Source: Siderastrea siderea (Eukaryota > Cnidaria > Anthozoa > Scleractinia > Rhizangiidae). From it: a stretch of 64,000 nucleotides of DNA. The position numbers and the translations under genes were made by a program. The notes beneath the pieces were generated by a model. The model searched no databases and was not told the origin of the DNA. It saw only the letters and a list, made by a program, of their open reading frames with translations. Positions 21,532 to 33,722 of the stretch are shown here, piece by piece. The stretch lies in the NCBI GenBank assembly GCA_964030785.1, contig OZ034971.1, forward strand, positions 41,171,804 through 41,235,803. Direction: 5' to 3'. Numbering within the stretch: the stretch's first letter is position 1; each line of letters opens with the position of its first letter.

Positions 21532-24000
21532 TTCTGACAACTTCTTATGGTAACATTACAACAAACTACAATCGGCAAAACACATACCCAGTATCGAGTA
21601 TCTCATAACAATATATGGACAGCAAATCAAGGGTTCCAAAACATCGAAAAACAAGATCAGAATATTGCTCTCATTGTGTTTATCTCCGCGTGCACTGTAA
21701 CTTCAAACGAGACAGAAAATTACAAAGTAACCTATACGATTAAACAATTCGTTGAATTAATTAGAAATGATGAGAACTTTGGATAAAACAGATGTGATCG
21801 GGTTCTAACTATGGAGTCGGTTGAAATGCAATGAAAGTTGTCAAGCGTGTAGTATAAATTTTAACGACAATAATTATTTTTTATTATCATACAGTGCACA
21901 ATTATGTCCATTTCAATAGACACACTTTAATATTTCGTCCCAAGCTTAAAAAGCTAAACCCACCCAATACAGTATAATATACGAACTGAGTACCCCTGGA
22001 AAGTAGATGCCTTTCATTTTAATGATCACACGTTAAAATTTAGTCCACGGACTTAAAGATTAGAACAGCCTAGTCCAGGGTAATAAATCAGATCGTTCCC
22101 ACGTTTACATGTTGAGGAAGAGAAAACGTTCAGAGGTTAGGGAATAACCATTTAAAATTCCACAAACATTATCCACCTATTAAATAGTTATGTTAAATGG
22201 AGAGTCACTGTTAGATGTGACCACCCCCCCCCCCTTCCTGTTCCCTAGAATTCTCAAGAATGATCCAGACTCATCCCTGAGTTTGACAAATTCATCAGCT
22301 CTGAACTTACCACCTTCTAAAAAGCACTTGATCCCATTACCAAAAATGAGGGACATTTTGCTGTAACGATAAAAATGATCACCATTAAGCTGCGAGGATG
22401 CTAAGCAAATTTATAATGGCAGAAACCATTCGGTGCAACCCCGAACGTAACTATATGTGAAGGAATTACTGCAAAATATATTATATGGACTGAGATTTTT
22501 GTTAACCCTTGACTTGTTCCAGGCGTTCGGGCTGGAGGGACGAAGAAAAGTTGGCCCTCAAGGAAAAACTGTTAATTAGGACTAGAGAAAGGGTCCGAAG
22601 GAGTTTTCTCCCCACTTCCTAGCTGCAGAGCCTGTAATTTGTTTTCCTTGCGTCCACTGCTTTTGATTCGCGCAGGTAATCATGCAGAGTGCCTGTAATA
22701 TGTATGTGTATTCAAATGGTGACGAGTGAAATTATTCCTAATTCTACAAGTATACCATTTGATTACCTATTCGTATCATGCTGGACAAATTACGCTCGCA
22801 ATCGTGGAGTTTTGACTTGTTTATCGCATCGAAAACTTAGCCAAGCATTGAATAGTTTAAAGCATATAGTTTGGCTAAAATTCACAATTTTCTAAGTGAT
22901 ATAATGAAACAATCTTTTGGGAAGTTTATACCACGCTTTCACGATTTCATGTATTTGTAACCGACAGCAAAATACACGTCTATGATTTTTTACTTAAAAA
23001 AGCACTAAAACAAATCGTTCGGCAAAGGATACCCGCGTTTTATCCTACAAATTCTTTGAATCTAGCACCACTTTGCTCCATCAATCAATGCGTCACAAAT
23101 GCATTCAAAATACGCACAGCAAACTTGTTTTAACGATAGTAAACTTCGGAAGCAAATTTGGATAAAACTGTCCTTTATTCCATTCGAAGAAGTGCCCAAA
23201 TCCACTGAATTACTTCTCCGAGTTTGAAGTCAATCACTCGATCAGCAACTCCCGGCTCACCGTTCAAAACTTTTGGGGTCACACTGTCACACTGTCACAA
23301 ATAATCTCTTCTTTTTGCCCCGCAGTTGGTTTCTGAGAAGTTCAGTCAATTAAAAGTCAAAATTTACAGATTGCTGATTGTGTCCTCAATAAATATTTCC
23401 AGGATTGCTGTATTTCTGGACAAAACATCTTCATCCGTAGCGTCTTTAACAGCGACGCCATCTTGGCACTAAGCTATAGGCACGTTGCCATAGTAATTTT
23501 GTAATTTCACCTGTGAAATTATAAATTAACGCTGAAATTTCGTGCCAAAATTAAGGAGTAATTTGTCACCCATAATTTTAGGTAGTAAAATCTGGAGTTT
23601 TTTCAGGGTACGCATCATCAAACACATGTACACAAGGCCACGATTCAAAAGCAGCAAAGTGCAGAAAATTATTTTAGTTTAAAACAATACTGGTTTAGAG
23701 ACCAGATTGTCATTATTTCTTAAAACTACTTCTAAATGACTCTTTTCACTTATTTGTTCACTGTTCGTGAATTACCAGATACACCAAATACGCTGACACA
23801 ATTATATGTTTTCTTACAACAGCAACATAGCTACGTACAAGATGTAACTTATCTCTTCACATGCACACAGTTTCAGGATTTTCTCATACTTAAATCGTCG
23901 AACGCGCAGGCGAAATAAAAAGCTCCGGGCAATAGACAGAGCTTACAGAATATTAGTATCTGTATGTTAAATGAACAGTTGGGAATTTAATTAAGAAAAC
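21472..24000 (+). repeat. Orphan copy of the downstream module (no peptide gene in front of it)
   Basis: Closely parallels 62060-63300 and 11850-13450, including 'cacgataatg/ctgtccttg', 'ttagtccacggacttaaa', a C tract (22224-22234) and the 'aggcgttcgggctg' block. No RRGG gene precedes it; its place is taken by the large-element fragment. The small ORFs are not conserved in frame. Confidence 0.7.
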
Positions 24001-25387
24001 AAGTCATAAAACACTAGGCTTTATCGCACTAGACAAAATATAACGTAAGTTCTAATTCGCTACGCTCAAACGAACGTAATTTATTTTCCCCTTAAATACT
24101 GTAGAAAACGTCACAACAGCTTGATGGTTGGATGCTCAGGCAATCCAACCACGCGAGACTTCACAAAGTAAAAAGATAAAAGACCTTACTGCGAGAAAGC
24201 TGAGAATCACTAGTAGACTTAAACTTCTTGACAGCATTGTAGCATTTCGTCTCTTTTCTTTTTCTTTTGGCTGCGACTTTCGCCTTGCGAAGCTTTTTCT
24301 CATCGTCTGAGTCGGAGGCAAGATCCTCGGATTCGTACTCTTGAACTACGAGCCAACCGTCTTTATTTCTATCTTTATTTCTTTTATTTTTTTACCTTTT
24401 GGACTTCGGAAGGCTTCTCGACGCTGTCCTTGAGGGTTCGGCGCTTTTCTTGTTCACCCGACAAAACAGCTTCTTCTAAAAACGACTCCTGTCCTGGCGC
24501 AGTCGTTTCCCTTTTAGTGATATCAAAAGGAAACGCCAGAGTGGAAAGCGAGGGCGAGAGGAATCGATTAACTCTTGCAGAACCTTAAATACCAGAACCA
24601 TTCAATCACAGAATCCCTGGAGACACGCCTTCAGGCGTGTACTACAATAGAACAAACTTAACCTGCTAATGAACTGTATCAACTCAATACCAGCGGAAAA
24701 TACATATATATTATTTGCCGGCCGGGAGGTCCGTATTGAGAAAAACTGTGCCAGAGGTCTTGAGTACGGCCCGAGGCCGCAGGCCGAGGGCCGTGCTCAA
24801 GACCGAGGGCACAGTTTCTCTCAATACGGACCGACCAAGGCCGGCAAATAATATTTTTATTTTTTTCTTGTTGTTTTTCAAAAGTTAAACGTGTCTTGTT
24901 GTTTTCGGAAAGCAACGTTTTGCAAGCGCGCGTAAAATGAACCATGAAACGAAGCCGTTTGTGACACCAGAGCAACAAAATACGCTTTTTTACTCTGTTA
25001 AAACTCAGAAATCACAGGAAGCAATATAACTAAAAGAAACCCCTTTATTTTCCCAAATTTCGATACATGTAGCTAACTCCTGCTCGATTTACTCAAATGT
25101 TTGTCGAAAGGGAAGAGGCGATTTACATTGTACAACCTTCGGTATTTTAACAAGAAATTTTGGAAAGAAAGTTTTTAACGACAATGTACAAAAAATTTCA
25201 GAATTCTAAGTTTCGGAGAACGTTTTAAAGATTTTAAAGGTTTTAAAAACCCATTACAAATTTTTTGTTATTGACGTTCCGTTGACCGCGGTCAAGATCG
25301 GAAAATTCCGCCCGCTCCCGGAACCAATCAGATTGCAGGATTTGGTTCATCTTGCCCGCTCACGCGCTGAGAAAAAAATAAATATAC
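24001..25387. other. Insertion of unknown class in the orphan flank
   Basis: At 13460 the paralogue runs continuously from the GGGAATTTAA block to AACTCCCTTTTCACTC, while here about 1.4 kb intervenes. No domain-bearing ORF. It contains the palindrome at 24711-24852. Confidence 0.45.
24711..24852. repeat. Near-perfect long palindrome
   Basis: The arms TATTATTTGCCGGCC and GGCCGGCAAATAATA, then GGTCCGTATTGAG and CTCAATACGGACC, then CTTGAGTACGGCC and GGCCGTGCTCAAG, enclose a GC-rich centre (GAGGCCGCAGGCC). It is likely a dispersed hairpin repeat. The ORFs reading through it on both strands are by-products of the symmetry. Confidence 0.8.
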
Positions 25388-26250
25388 TGAACTCCCTTTT
25401 CACTCGATATTTTAATTTATACTACTGACAACAGTAATGCACCAAGCTTATATTATCAGTTGTATCAGCAACTGTTTCCATGTAGTGATAACACTTATGT
25501 TCTCACATTGTCAATGAATTAAATTGCACCTGTAGCCTGCATTGAAGGCTCAAGACTTCTACTGGAACTACATTTTTTATTACAATCCTCGTGAAAAGCC
25601 GCTAGTCTACACTACACTGGCAGCTTCGAAATATCTAACTCAGCACCAAAAATGGGACCGTTTCATTTGAAAAATAATAGTGCTATGTTAAGGTCTCTTT
25701 TTTTTTAATTGGGACAACTAGAGTTAGGGTCTAAGTCTATGAGCGATTTAGAGTCTCAAATGCCATAAAAAGATCTAAAGAATTGAGTGATATGGTGGGA
25801 AGTGACGATTTTTTTATGGGACGGCTTTTTATCTGGTTTTAAGATTTCCGTTTGTGTTTCCCTTCACTGGGATCAGTTGCTAATTACGTAAAAGGTTACC
25901 GCAGGTCTGTTAACCTTTCCAAGTGTGTTTCTGGGCAAAGTCCACTAGAAATAGCAATACTGTCTTCAGCTACCTTGAAAACAGAGGAATAAAAGAGCAG
26001 GTGCTGGAAATATATCAAACGAATTATGTTATGTTATGGGAGGGAGAGAACCACGTTTAGCTACCTGGGGAGGGAGAGGGGGCAAGGTGCTGACAACTAA
26101 GATGCGAAATCATGTCTTAGAAATCCGTCCTATTTTGCACAAATTATAGGTTTATTTCGTTTTTAAAATCCAACATGTTTCTTCTTGAAATAGTTTTTAA
26201 GTGTCTCAATGCCTATATCATTTTTTTTCATAAATTTGTGACAATGGCAA
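25388..26250. repeat. End of the orphan downstream flank and spacer
   Basis: 25388-25520 matches 13466-13640, and 25750-25850 matches 15845-15950 ('gacggctttttat', 'ggttttaagatttccg'). Nothing coding is seen. Confidence 0.5.
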
Positions 26251-26259
26251 CAATGAAAG

Positions 26260-26640
26260 AAGATGTGACCATCGCAGTTGTAATTGCAATTTTAAAAAAA
26301 ATCGGGGCCTAAACAGGATTCGAACCCGTGGCCTCTGCGTTTGTATGCAGTACACTACCAACTGAGTTATGAAACTCATACGTTGGCAGCAGGCTAATTT
26401 TTTGCGTCCATCTTAACCAATGAAAAGAATGAAACATGGAATGAAAATGATGTGAACTGCAGAAATACGAATGAAATGAAGATGTGACCATCACAGTTGT
26501 TATTACAATGTATGTGTCTCCATAGCTAAGTTGGTAGAGCACTGCAGTGCGGTTGGGGGGGGGGGGGGGGCTTTATTCGATGGTCACATCTTCATTTCAT
26601 TTGTATGTTTGCAGTTCTTATCTTCATTCGATGGTAACAC
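26260..26640. mobile_element. tRNA-derived SINE pair, inverted
   Basis: On the minus strand (26379-26304) the sequence has a tRNA-like D arm (ACTCAGTTGGTAGTG), a CTGC/GCAG anticodon-type stem and a T arm with GGTTCGAATCC. The acceptor stem does not pair, so it is not a functional tRNA. On the plus strand (26517-26550) a second D-arm-like start (TAGCTAAGTTGGTAGAGCAC) is followed by a G tract. GATGTGACCATC repeats flank both. The paralogue near 935 lacks the insert. Confidence 0.65.
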
Positions 26641-29600
26641 TGTTGTAATTGGAAAAAATGAGGAAAAAACTCAGTTGGAGAAAGCACAACCTTGAATATT
26701 TTAATTCCACGTCCGAGTTTTGAAAAAAGCTTGATCAGAATGTCCAGGGTATTTGTTGTTGCTGAACTCATGTTGCTTTTGCCGTTGTTTCATCTCAGTA
26801 TTTACTGATACTGAATAAGCAATAACGTTTTACAGCAGACGTTTTTAAAATACTTTCCAACTAAGGTGCAAAACGTGATGATGTTTGTAAAACCTGTTGG
26901 TATTTTAAGTCTACAATTGACGGGTAATGACGACAAAATTGTAGTTACGGTATAAATATTGTCTAAGGTGCTACCCTGACTGGCATAAGGTCTAATCTCC
27001 AGATCCTTAACTTGATACTAGTTCATGCAATGCGAGTTGCCAGTCAAAACATAACAGTGCCGTGGCAATATGTCACAGTTATAATGTCGCAGCATACACA
27101 CCGTATATAGTTTGTTCGGTATTTCCTGCCTTTTCAAAATGTGTTAAGACACCTCTTACCTAAATCAATGATTCCAATGTAGGATCTATCCTTATTTTTT
27201 TTGTCTTCGTATTATGCATATTTTTTTCAAAGTGAGAATGCAAAACACGGAAAGTGTAAATATCACACCATACTCCCCTGATCTTTGGTTTCTTGATTGT
27301 CCACAGCCTAAATTAAGAAGAACAAAAAAATGTAGTCCAAGAAACACGTTTCTTCAGCAGAAAGTGTCATGTGCCCTAAAAATCCAACCCTATTACTTTT
27401 TGCTGAAAATCTCCAATAATAATGACGGCCTTTGGAGGATAACTTGATGTACGCATCAGGATATCTCCCTCTGGATTTTGACTTTCAATTAAACTGGAAG
27501 ATTAAAAAAGTTTAAAAAAGAAGAAGAAGAAGAGAAAGGCGCTCACTACAATTCAAATTACGATACAAATAAGACATACGAAATAGATAAAGATATAGTG
27601 CTATATATAGAATAGAAATAAAAAATGTTAAAGGCATATTTACAAGAACTATCTTCAGTTAAGATTATGTCACTAACATTGACGTTTTTAATGTTCTCTT
27701 GTAAACTCTGCCACAATACCGGGCAGAAACAGAAAAAGCATAGCGACCAAAACAATTTCAATTTCAGACAGGTATTCTGCTAAGTATAGCCCTGTGAATT
27801 TCTAAGGATGGAACACGACTCGAACTCATGACGTTGCGATACTAATGCAGCTTTTCATACTGTATACATTAATCTTTCAACAACATAGAGCTAATGTTGT
27901 TCATCTCAGCAGCTACTGGAAAATTGGCAGAATATTCTACAAAGAGAGATACAGTAGCAAAACACCAATGATTATAGTAGATTATAGTAGAAGCTGTAAT
28001 GGCATGCACTAATACCATTAAAGGTATTAGTGAAATCAAGTTAAATCTCCATGTCCTTAACTTCATGCTAGCTTCCGAAATGCGAGTTATAACGATGACA
28101 TGATCAACTAAGCCAATAGTTTTAATTGGCCTTAAACAATAAATATGTCGCAATTATATTGTTGTAAAATACAAGCAATGCATCAACCTTGTTAATGCCT
28201 AAAAAATAATAATCCAAAATAAACCAAAAGACGATTTCAAAGATTAGGGTTAAACCGGGAGACTATCCCTTTCATTTTAGCATGTACAGTACGCTCAGAA
28301 ACTGAACATACGGTAACGCTAGAACTAGACGGCAACACCAAAACAAAAAAAAGACTTTTGGAGCCTGCAACCGCTCTATATACGACAGCATATCCTAGTG
28401 TATTGGTCACCTATTATCTACGCTCGTTGTTCGTCTAATTATAACCATAATATAAGAATATTTTTATTGCTCTTTTCAACCGAAACACTGGTCACGCTTC
28501 AGCTAGAGAAGTAAGATTGTAAACTAAAGTTTGTGGATGACACCATAAAGGCTGACCGTTCCACCAAAAGCTACTAGGCAATATGTCAATGCCCTGTACA
28601 TACTGAGCCATTAATTATCCATCCAAAATAATATTTTTACTGTCAGTCGATATTGGCTGCTTCACTGAAAGGAAAGGGTTAAGTGTCGAATTATTATACG
28701 AAGATATACCATAGGAAATAATAGTTTTTCTCCTATCTTGAACCTTTGATTTGAAATTCTTTCAAACTAAAACGTTTTCAATGTTAAAAAAAAGTACGTT
28801 ATTTTTACTTTACGAATCTTATCATTTTAAGCATATGCATCTACACGCATTGATCTATCTTTGATTGTCTCAATTTCTTTCCGATAGCCTTATTTCTATA
28901 TAATTTTTTCGTAATATGATTCAATTAAGGTGCCCAAGCGAGCACATTTTTTCAGCAAGACCCTAAGAAAACATTTTAGTTAAAAGCCTGTATTTCTCTA
29001 ACACAGTCGCACATGCAATTGCATATGAATATTTGTGTTTGTGTGGGTCTCTCGAAAGCTTCCAAATAGTCGGACCCGAATAGCCATTTGTTAAAACATA
29101 AACCACACATTCTTAATAATGCCTTTAAGATTAGAGCTGTTTCAATTAAAAAGAAGTACTTTCCCTTCACAAGATACAGAGCGATTTATGACGTGCCTGA
29201 AATCGGTTCAAAGGGTTTTTAGGTTCTCGAGAAACGCACGCTGTTTGAACTAAGCTTTGTTGTTCTTTACCTTTCTTTTCCGCAATTACAAGGATTTTTT
29301 GATGACAGCAATCCAAGTTTTGTGCCCATTAAAACCCTGAAGCCTTCGATTTAGCACTGCATCGCGAGACCATCGCATTTAAAGAGAAACATTTTAGCAC
29401 GAGGAGAACGCGCTCCCTATGGAAGCAAACAAAATATCGCCGAAATAGCTTTGGCCAGCACTTCAACGCATTGGATTTCTTTGGCTTTACTTGTAGGAAA
29501 CCCATGAAGGTCGTCCAAGTTTGATTTGTGTGGTGAGCTTGACTGCTTTTGTGCTGCCAGGGGTAGGGGATATGAAGCGAGCGATGCAACAATTTCAGTC

Positions 29601-30800
29601 CTGGCTGGTTCTCACCAATTTTATGACAAAAACAAAACAAAACTCGTACACAAATAACCGATCAATTATAACTGCAAAGAAGGCTATGATGGTAAGTAAA
29701 GATCCAAACTGACTGCATTGGCTAGGAAACAGCAGGATTTCAAATCACTGCGGAAAAATCCTAATATTTGATGGAAAAGATTATGACAGTTACTTAATAT
29801 TACGAAAGAATTCCACAAAAATAGACATCGGAAACCACTTAAATCTAAAGCATTGTTTTACCAAACCCATGAATTGATTACGTCTGTTTTGACGACAATA
29901 ACATATACTTCCAACTGTCTAGAGAATTCTAGATCTAAGGGTCAAAAACGTAGTTAAAATACTATTTGCTGAGGCCATAACCATTTATGATAAATCGATT
30001 AATCACTGAACGCTTTCCGTCCCCAGTACAGCCAACATCGACAGACGAACAAAGTCAAATTTTCTTTCACAAAATATGTAGTATTAATAGCAACATATGT
30101 ACAAGAATATTGTGCACCACCCTTTTAACACGCGTTCGTGTTTTTCCCCTTTATTGAATTTTGTTAAATACCTAGAACATCAGCAACAGGAAACAAAATA
30201 CCTCGACATTCCGATCAGACTGCCTTTTAAAAGGTTTAAAGGTTCTACTTTCTACAAGTTATTTTTTTTCTTTTCTGCTACAAATATGCCATTATCGGAA
30301 AATTGTAGAGAAATGATACAGGCAGGTAGGCACTCAAAAATCACAGGAAATATTCTAAATGTATTTAAAAAACGTAGTGAATCAATAACTGACCCAAGAG
30401 CCACTTAAATTTCTTCAAGTCCAGTATATCATCATATGATTATTATTTCTTTTCCTATGATTTTTATTTATTTATTCATTTTTTAATTTACTGAATGACA
30501 ATGGGTTAAGTCACAAGAAGGACTGCTTTCAATGGAGTTAAAGCACTTACAAGTAATGGGAAAGGTGGTATCAAAATCTAGTACCCATATCATTCACATT
30601 TTGAGTTGACATTTATTTTATTTTTTTAGCAAGTTGCTCTTTAATGTTAAAACAGCGCTTGAAATAGGAATTCTGCTAAAATTAGTGTTTTTGAGTTTGT
30701 TGTGTTGGTAAAATTAGTTTCTATGGCCAATAACATAACATGATTTGGCAATATCGCAACTTTGTGGGGAACTTGTCACAAAACCCACACCACGGCATAT
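26640..30800 (+). repeat. Upstream module of the duplicated unit (copy C)
   Basis: Non-coding; paralogous in order to 960-4400, 47800-48500, 49950-52700 and 57300-59500. No frame in it is conserved across copies. A GAA-rich tract lies at 27518-27535. Confidence 0.65.
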
Positions 30801-30811
30801 TTATCCAAACA

Positions 30812-30819
30812 TATAAAAG
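30812..30819 (+). promoter_or_regulatory. TATA box of copy C
   Basis: TATAAAAG 46 nt upstream of the ATG, in TTTATCCAAACATATAAAAG. The proximal promoter back to a GCCAATAAC motif (about 30724) is conserved in copies A and E. Confidence 0.85.
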
Positions 30820-30864
30820 CGCCAGTTTGTGTTGCATTGAAGCAGAAGCAGAGAAGACGCTAAA

Positions 30865-31885
30865 ATGAAGACATTGATCCTCTTAGCTCTGTTTGGCTTA
30901 GTGCTGACCGTGGGCTTGGCTCTTCCATTGAGTGAAGATAAAAGTGAAGTAAAGAATCCTGAACTGAAGGAAATTGGAAGTGACTTTCAAGCAGAAAACA
31001 AAGAAAAGTAAGAGAAACTTTTAGCTGAAAACTAATTGACGATAACAACGCAAAAGTTTGGACGAAAAAAGTCACATTCCAAACCTGATATTAAGTCAAA
31101 TATTATATTATGTCATAGAACATCTTTTCAATTTCAGTAGTTCTTCATGTGATGCTGTTAGTTGTTTTTTCAAAATGTAACTTGAATTTTCGAAAACTTG
31201 AAAAAGGTCTGTATAAGCTCTTCCCTAATGGGCTGCAAAGCTATTTTTTTAGTCAAATACTTCTATTCCTGTTAAGCTAATTGCCGATATTACTCGATTG
31301 TAACGCCATATAATGGGAATTATCTTCTCTCACAACAAATAAATAGTAGAGGATTCATTTTTTAAAACGTTCAGCAAACTTCGATGTTGATTTTTGCATA
31401 TTTTCGGCAGTGACATTGACTTCGACCATGAAGATGAGGACTCGGATGAGGACGAACTGGCTGAAGATGAAGATGTAGACAATGAAGATGAAAATGACGA
31501 GAACCAAGATAACAATGAAGAAGAGGAAGATGAAAACGTTGATGATGAAGACGAAGAAGATAATATAGGAGAAGATGAGGATGATTTAGACGAGAATGAG
31601 AACGCTTTGTCCAGTCCAGTGGACAAGTCATCAGATCCGATCCGTTTTCGTTTTCGTCCGCGTCGCATAATCCGCCGAATCATCCGTCGTGGTGGACGGC
31701 GGGGAGGACGTCGAGGAGGACGGCGTGGAGGACGCCGCGGAGGACGGCGTGGGGGACGGCGTGGGGGACGGCGTGGGGGACGGCGTGGGGGACGCCGTGG
31801 TGGACGCCGTGGAGGACGCCGTGGAGGACGCCGTGGTGGACGCCGTGGAGGACGCCGTGGAGGACGAGGACGTAGACGCGGTTAG
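30865..31885 (+). CDS. Secreted acidic/RRGG-repeat precursor, copy C (intact)
   Basis: Two coding exons: 30865-31007 (donor GTAAGAG) and 31411-31885 (acceptor TTTTCGGCAG), phase 2, giving 205 residues. Residues 1-19 (MKTLILLALFGLVLTVGLA) form a signal peptide. Residues 20-47 are a short pro-segment. Residues 48-116 are dominated by Asp/Glu, about 43 of them. LSSPVDKSSDP leads into IRFRFRPRRIIRR with a furin-type RPRR at 130-133. Fifteen RRGG units fill 140-199, and RGRRRG ends the chain. About 41 arginines nearly match the acidic residues. This layout of signal, anionic pro-part and cationic C-terminus is that of cnidarian antimicrobial precursors such as arminins, but no sequence homology is claimed. 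Alternatives are a nucleic-acid-binding or mineral-matrix protein. The last intron follows the stop (donor 31911), only 25 nt downstream, so decay of the mRNA is not expected. Confidence 0.88.
31685..31864 (+). repeat. Coding 12-bp minisatellite, 15 units (copy C)
   Basis: The unit CGCCGTGGAGGA and close variants encode RRGG. Differences are almost all synonymous (CGC/CGT, GGA/GGG/GGT). As the unit is a multiple of three and has no stop in any frame, all six frames stay open, which yields spurious 'VEDA' and 'TAST' ORFs. Confidence 0.95.
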
Positions 31886-32029
31886 GCTGTACAAATACTC
31901 CCCATTTAAGGTAAACTGCATTAAAGTTCTCTCTCTTCATTAGAAAGGCAAGCTAGTGATTAAAGTTGAAGTCAAAAATAACTGTTGCCATTATGAACTA
32001 TTACTATTACTTTTTTTTTGCTAGGAAAA

Positions 32030-32031
<2 letters not shown>

Positions 32032-32068
<37 letters not shown>
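32032..32068. repeat. (TA)n microsatellite
   Basis: About 18 TA units within the intron after the stop codon of copy C; absent from B, D and E at this place. Confidence 0.95.
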
Positions 32069-32069
<1 letters not shown>

Positions 32070-32195
32070 TTTTTAATTTGTTTTTGAAAGTGTTTGTTCA
32101 ATGCGGAAAAGACATCAGACGTTTTTAAGGCATCTGAAACATTCTGTGCCTTAAAAGTTTATATTAAGTTCTGCCCTTTTCTTTGCTCTTTACAG

Positions 32196-32342
32196 ATTTA
32201 CCGGAATATCCCATCAAATAAACAAGAAATCGAACGTCAAGTTCAGCTGTGAAATATATTAAAAGAAAAGTAACAGGATATAATTAAATAAGTTAAACGT
32301 GATAAAGCTGTACTGACATTATATGTTATTAGTTTTAATAAA
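32196..32342 (+). terminator. Copy C 3' UTR exon with polyadenylation signal
   Basis: The exon starts after GCTCTTTACAG with ATTTACCGGAATATCCCATC, a stretch nearly identical in D and E. AATAAA lies at 32337-32342. Confidence 0.65.
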
Positions 32343-33722
32343 AATTCAAAATCATGTATGAGTTGCCTTTACTGTCTTGTCTGTTTTGCAGCTATAACTT
32401 CCTTGGGAACTAATACGCTAGTTTTTGGTAACTAAAATGAACGTGGGGTCAATTAATGCAAAGTTACAAATTCCGTGTGATTTAAGTGCCATTGTTAGAG
32501 GCAACCAAGTCGACAAAATTATTCTGGCTGATCCATGCAATAGTGGCACAAAAGTTACCGCCTGGTGTAACTGCTAACATGTCACATTGAACTTTTTTCA
32601 ACTACTATTTTACAATTTTAACGCTAACGACTGGGATTCTTATGTCTTGTGCAGCTCTCGCCACGTTCACACCTTTCCGTTTCGTTTAGTTGGTGCCTTA
32701 CTATTATTTTGTTACTCAAAATAACATCTTCGATTCAAGAAAAACTATAGCAATGTTTTGGTTGTAATATAGGAACAGCATATTGTATTTTGAATCAGTT
32801 TTGCTATCCTTTCTTCTCGTGAAAGTACTTGCTTTAAATTCGCGTTACCCTTATCTTACACAGTTCATTTAACTTAAAATAACATCTTCGACTCAAGAAA
32901 AACTATAGCAAAGTTTTGGTTGTAATATAGGAACAGCATATTGCATTTTGAATCAGTATTGCTATCTTTCTTCTCGTAATAGTACTTGTTTTAAATTTGC
33001 GTTACCCTTATCTTAACATTTCATTTACATGTAACTTATCCAAACCGCTGTGACAAAACAAGTTGCGCGTGATTGCTTTTCTAAGGTTCGACTCCTTCTG
33101 TTGTTCATTGTAGATGATGAAAAGCACTTGTGGAAAGAGCACCAGGATTCTGTGGTTTAATGATTTTTGGCCACATGTGACGTATGAAACCAATATTTAT
33201 TGCTTCGCTGTGCTTTATTAACCTCATTCTGATATGGTTTTGAACTGCATGTATAGGTTAGTTCTAAGCAGTTCCATAAAGAGAGTTTAAAATATCTTCA
33301 GCCATGCAACCAAGAACTTGTAGCTTGTAAAAACAAGAGTGAGAGAGATTAAGCATCCTATTCTAACCTTGTAGTAATAAGAAAAGTAGCAAATATTTGA
33401 TGAAGGTCAGGGATTTATTTTTCCCATCGTTAAACGGCCTACGTAAAATAGTGTAGAAGTCACGATAACGCAGTCCTTGGTCATCCTGCAATACTTCATT
33501 TTTCCAGCTATTTTCCAACGTATATCTAACAAATTCTTTTCGCAATATTACAACAAACCACAACCGGCAAAACACATACCCAGTATCAAGTATCTTGATT
33601 CGGTGTATGGAGTAATAACATGGATAGCAAACCAAGGGGTTCCAAAACATCAAAAACAAGATCAGAATATTGCTTTCAGTGTGTTTATTTCCACGTCCAC
33701 TATAACTTTAAACGAGGCAATT
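32343..33722 (+). repeat. Downstream module of copy C, truncated
   Basis: Matches 61096-62310, including an internal duplicate of the 'aaaataacatcttcga' to 'gaatcagt' stretch (32716 and 32876). It ends at about 33720, where AAACGAGGC joins ATTATATTGCTGTAAAATAC, a phrase of the upstream module (compare 50836). This is a recombination junction between units. Confidence 0.7.

Noticed and set aside
24669..24978. ORFs on both strands across the palindrome
   Set aside because: Symmetry artefact of the hairpin repeat.
26304..26379. Functional tRNA gene on the minus strand
   Set aside because: D and T arms look tRNA-like but the acceptor stem cannot pair and the sequence lies in a repeat; called a SINE instead.
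31631..31921. Ser/Thr/Ala-rich 'TASSTAS' and 'GVLHGV' ORFs on the minus strand, with equivalents at 60395 and 60444
   Set aside because: Antisense readings of the same array; nothing upstream supports transcription.
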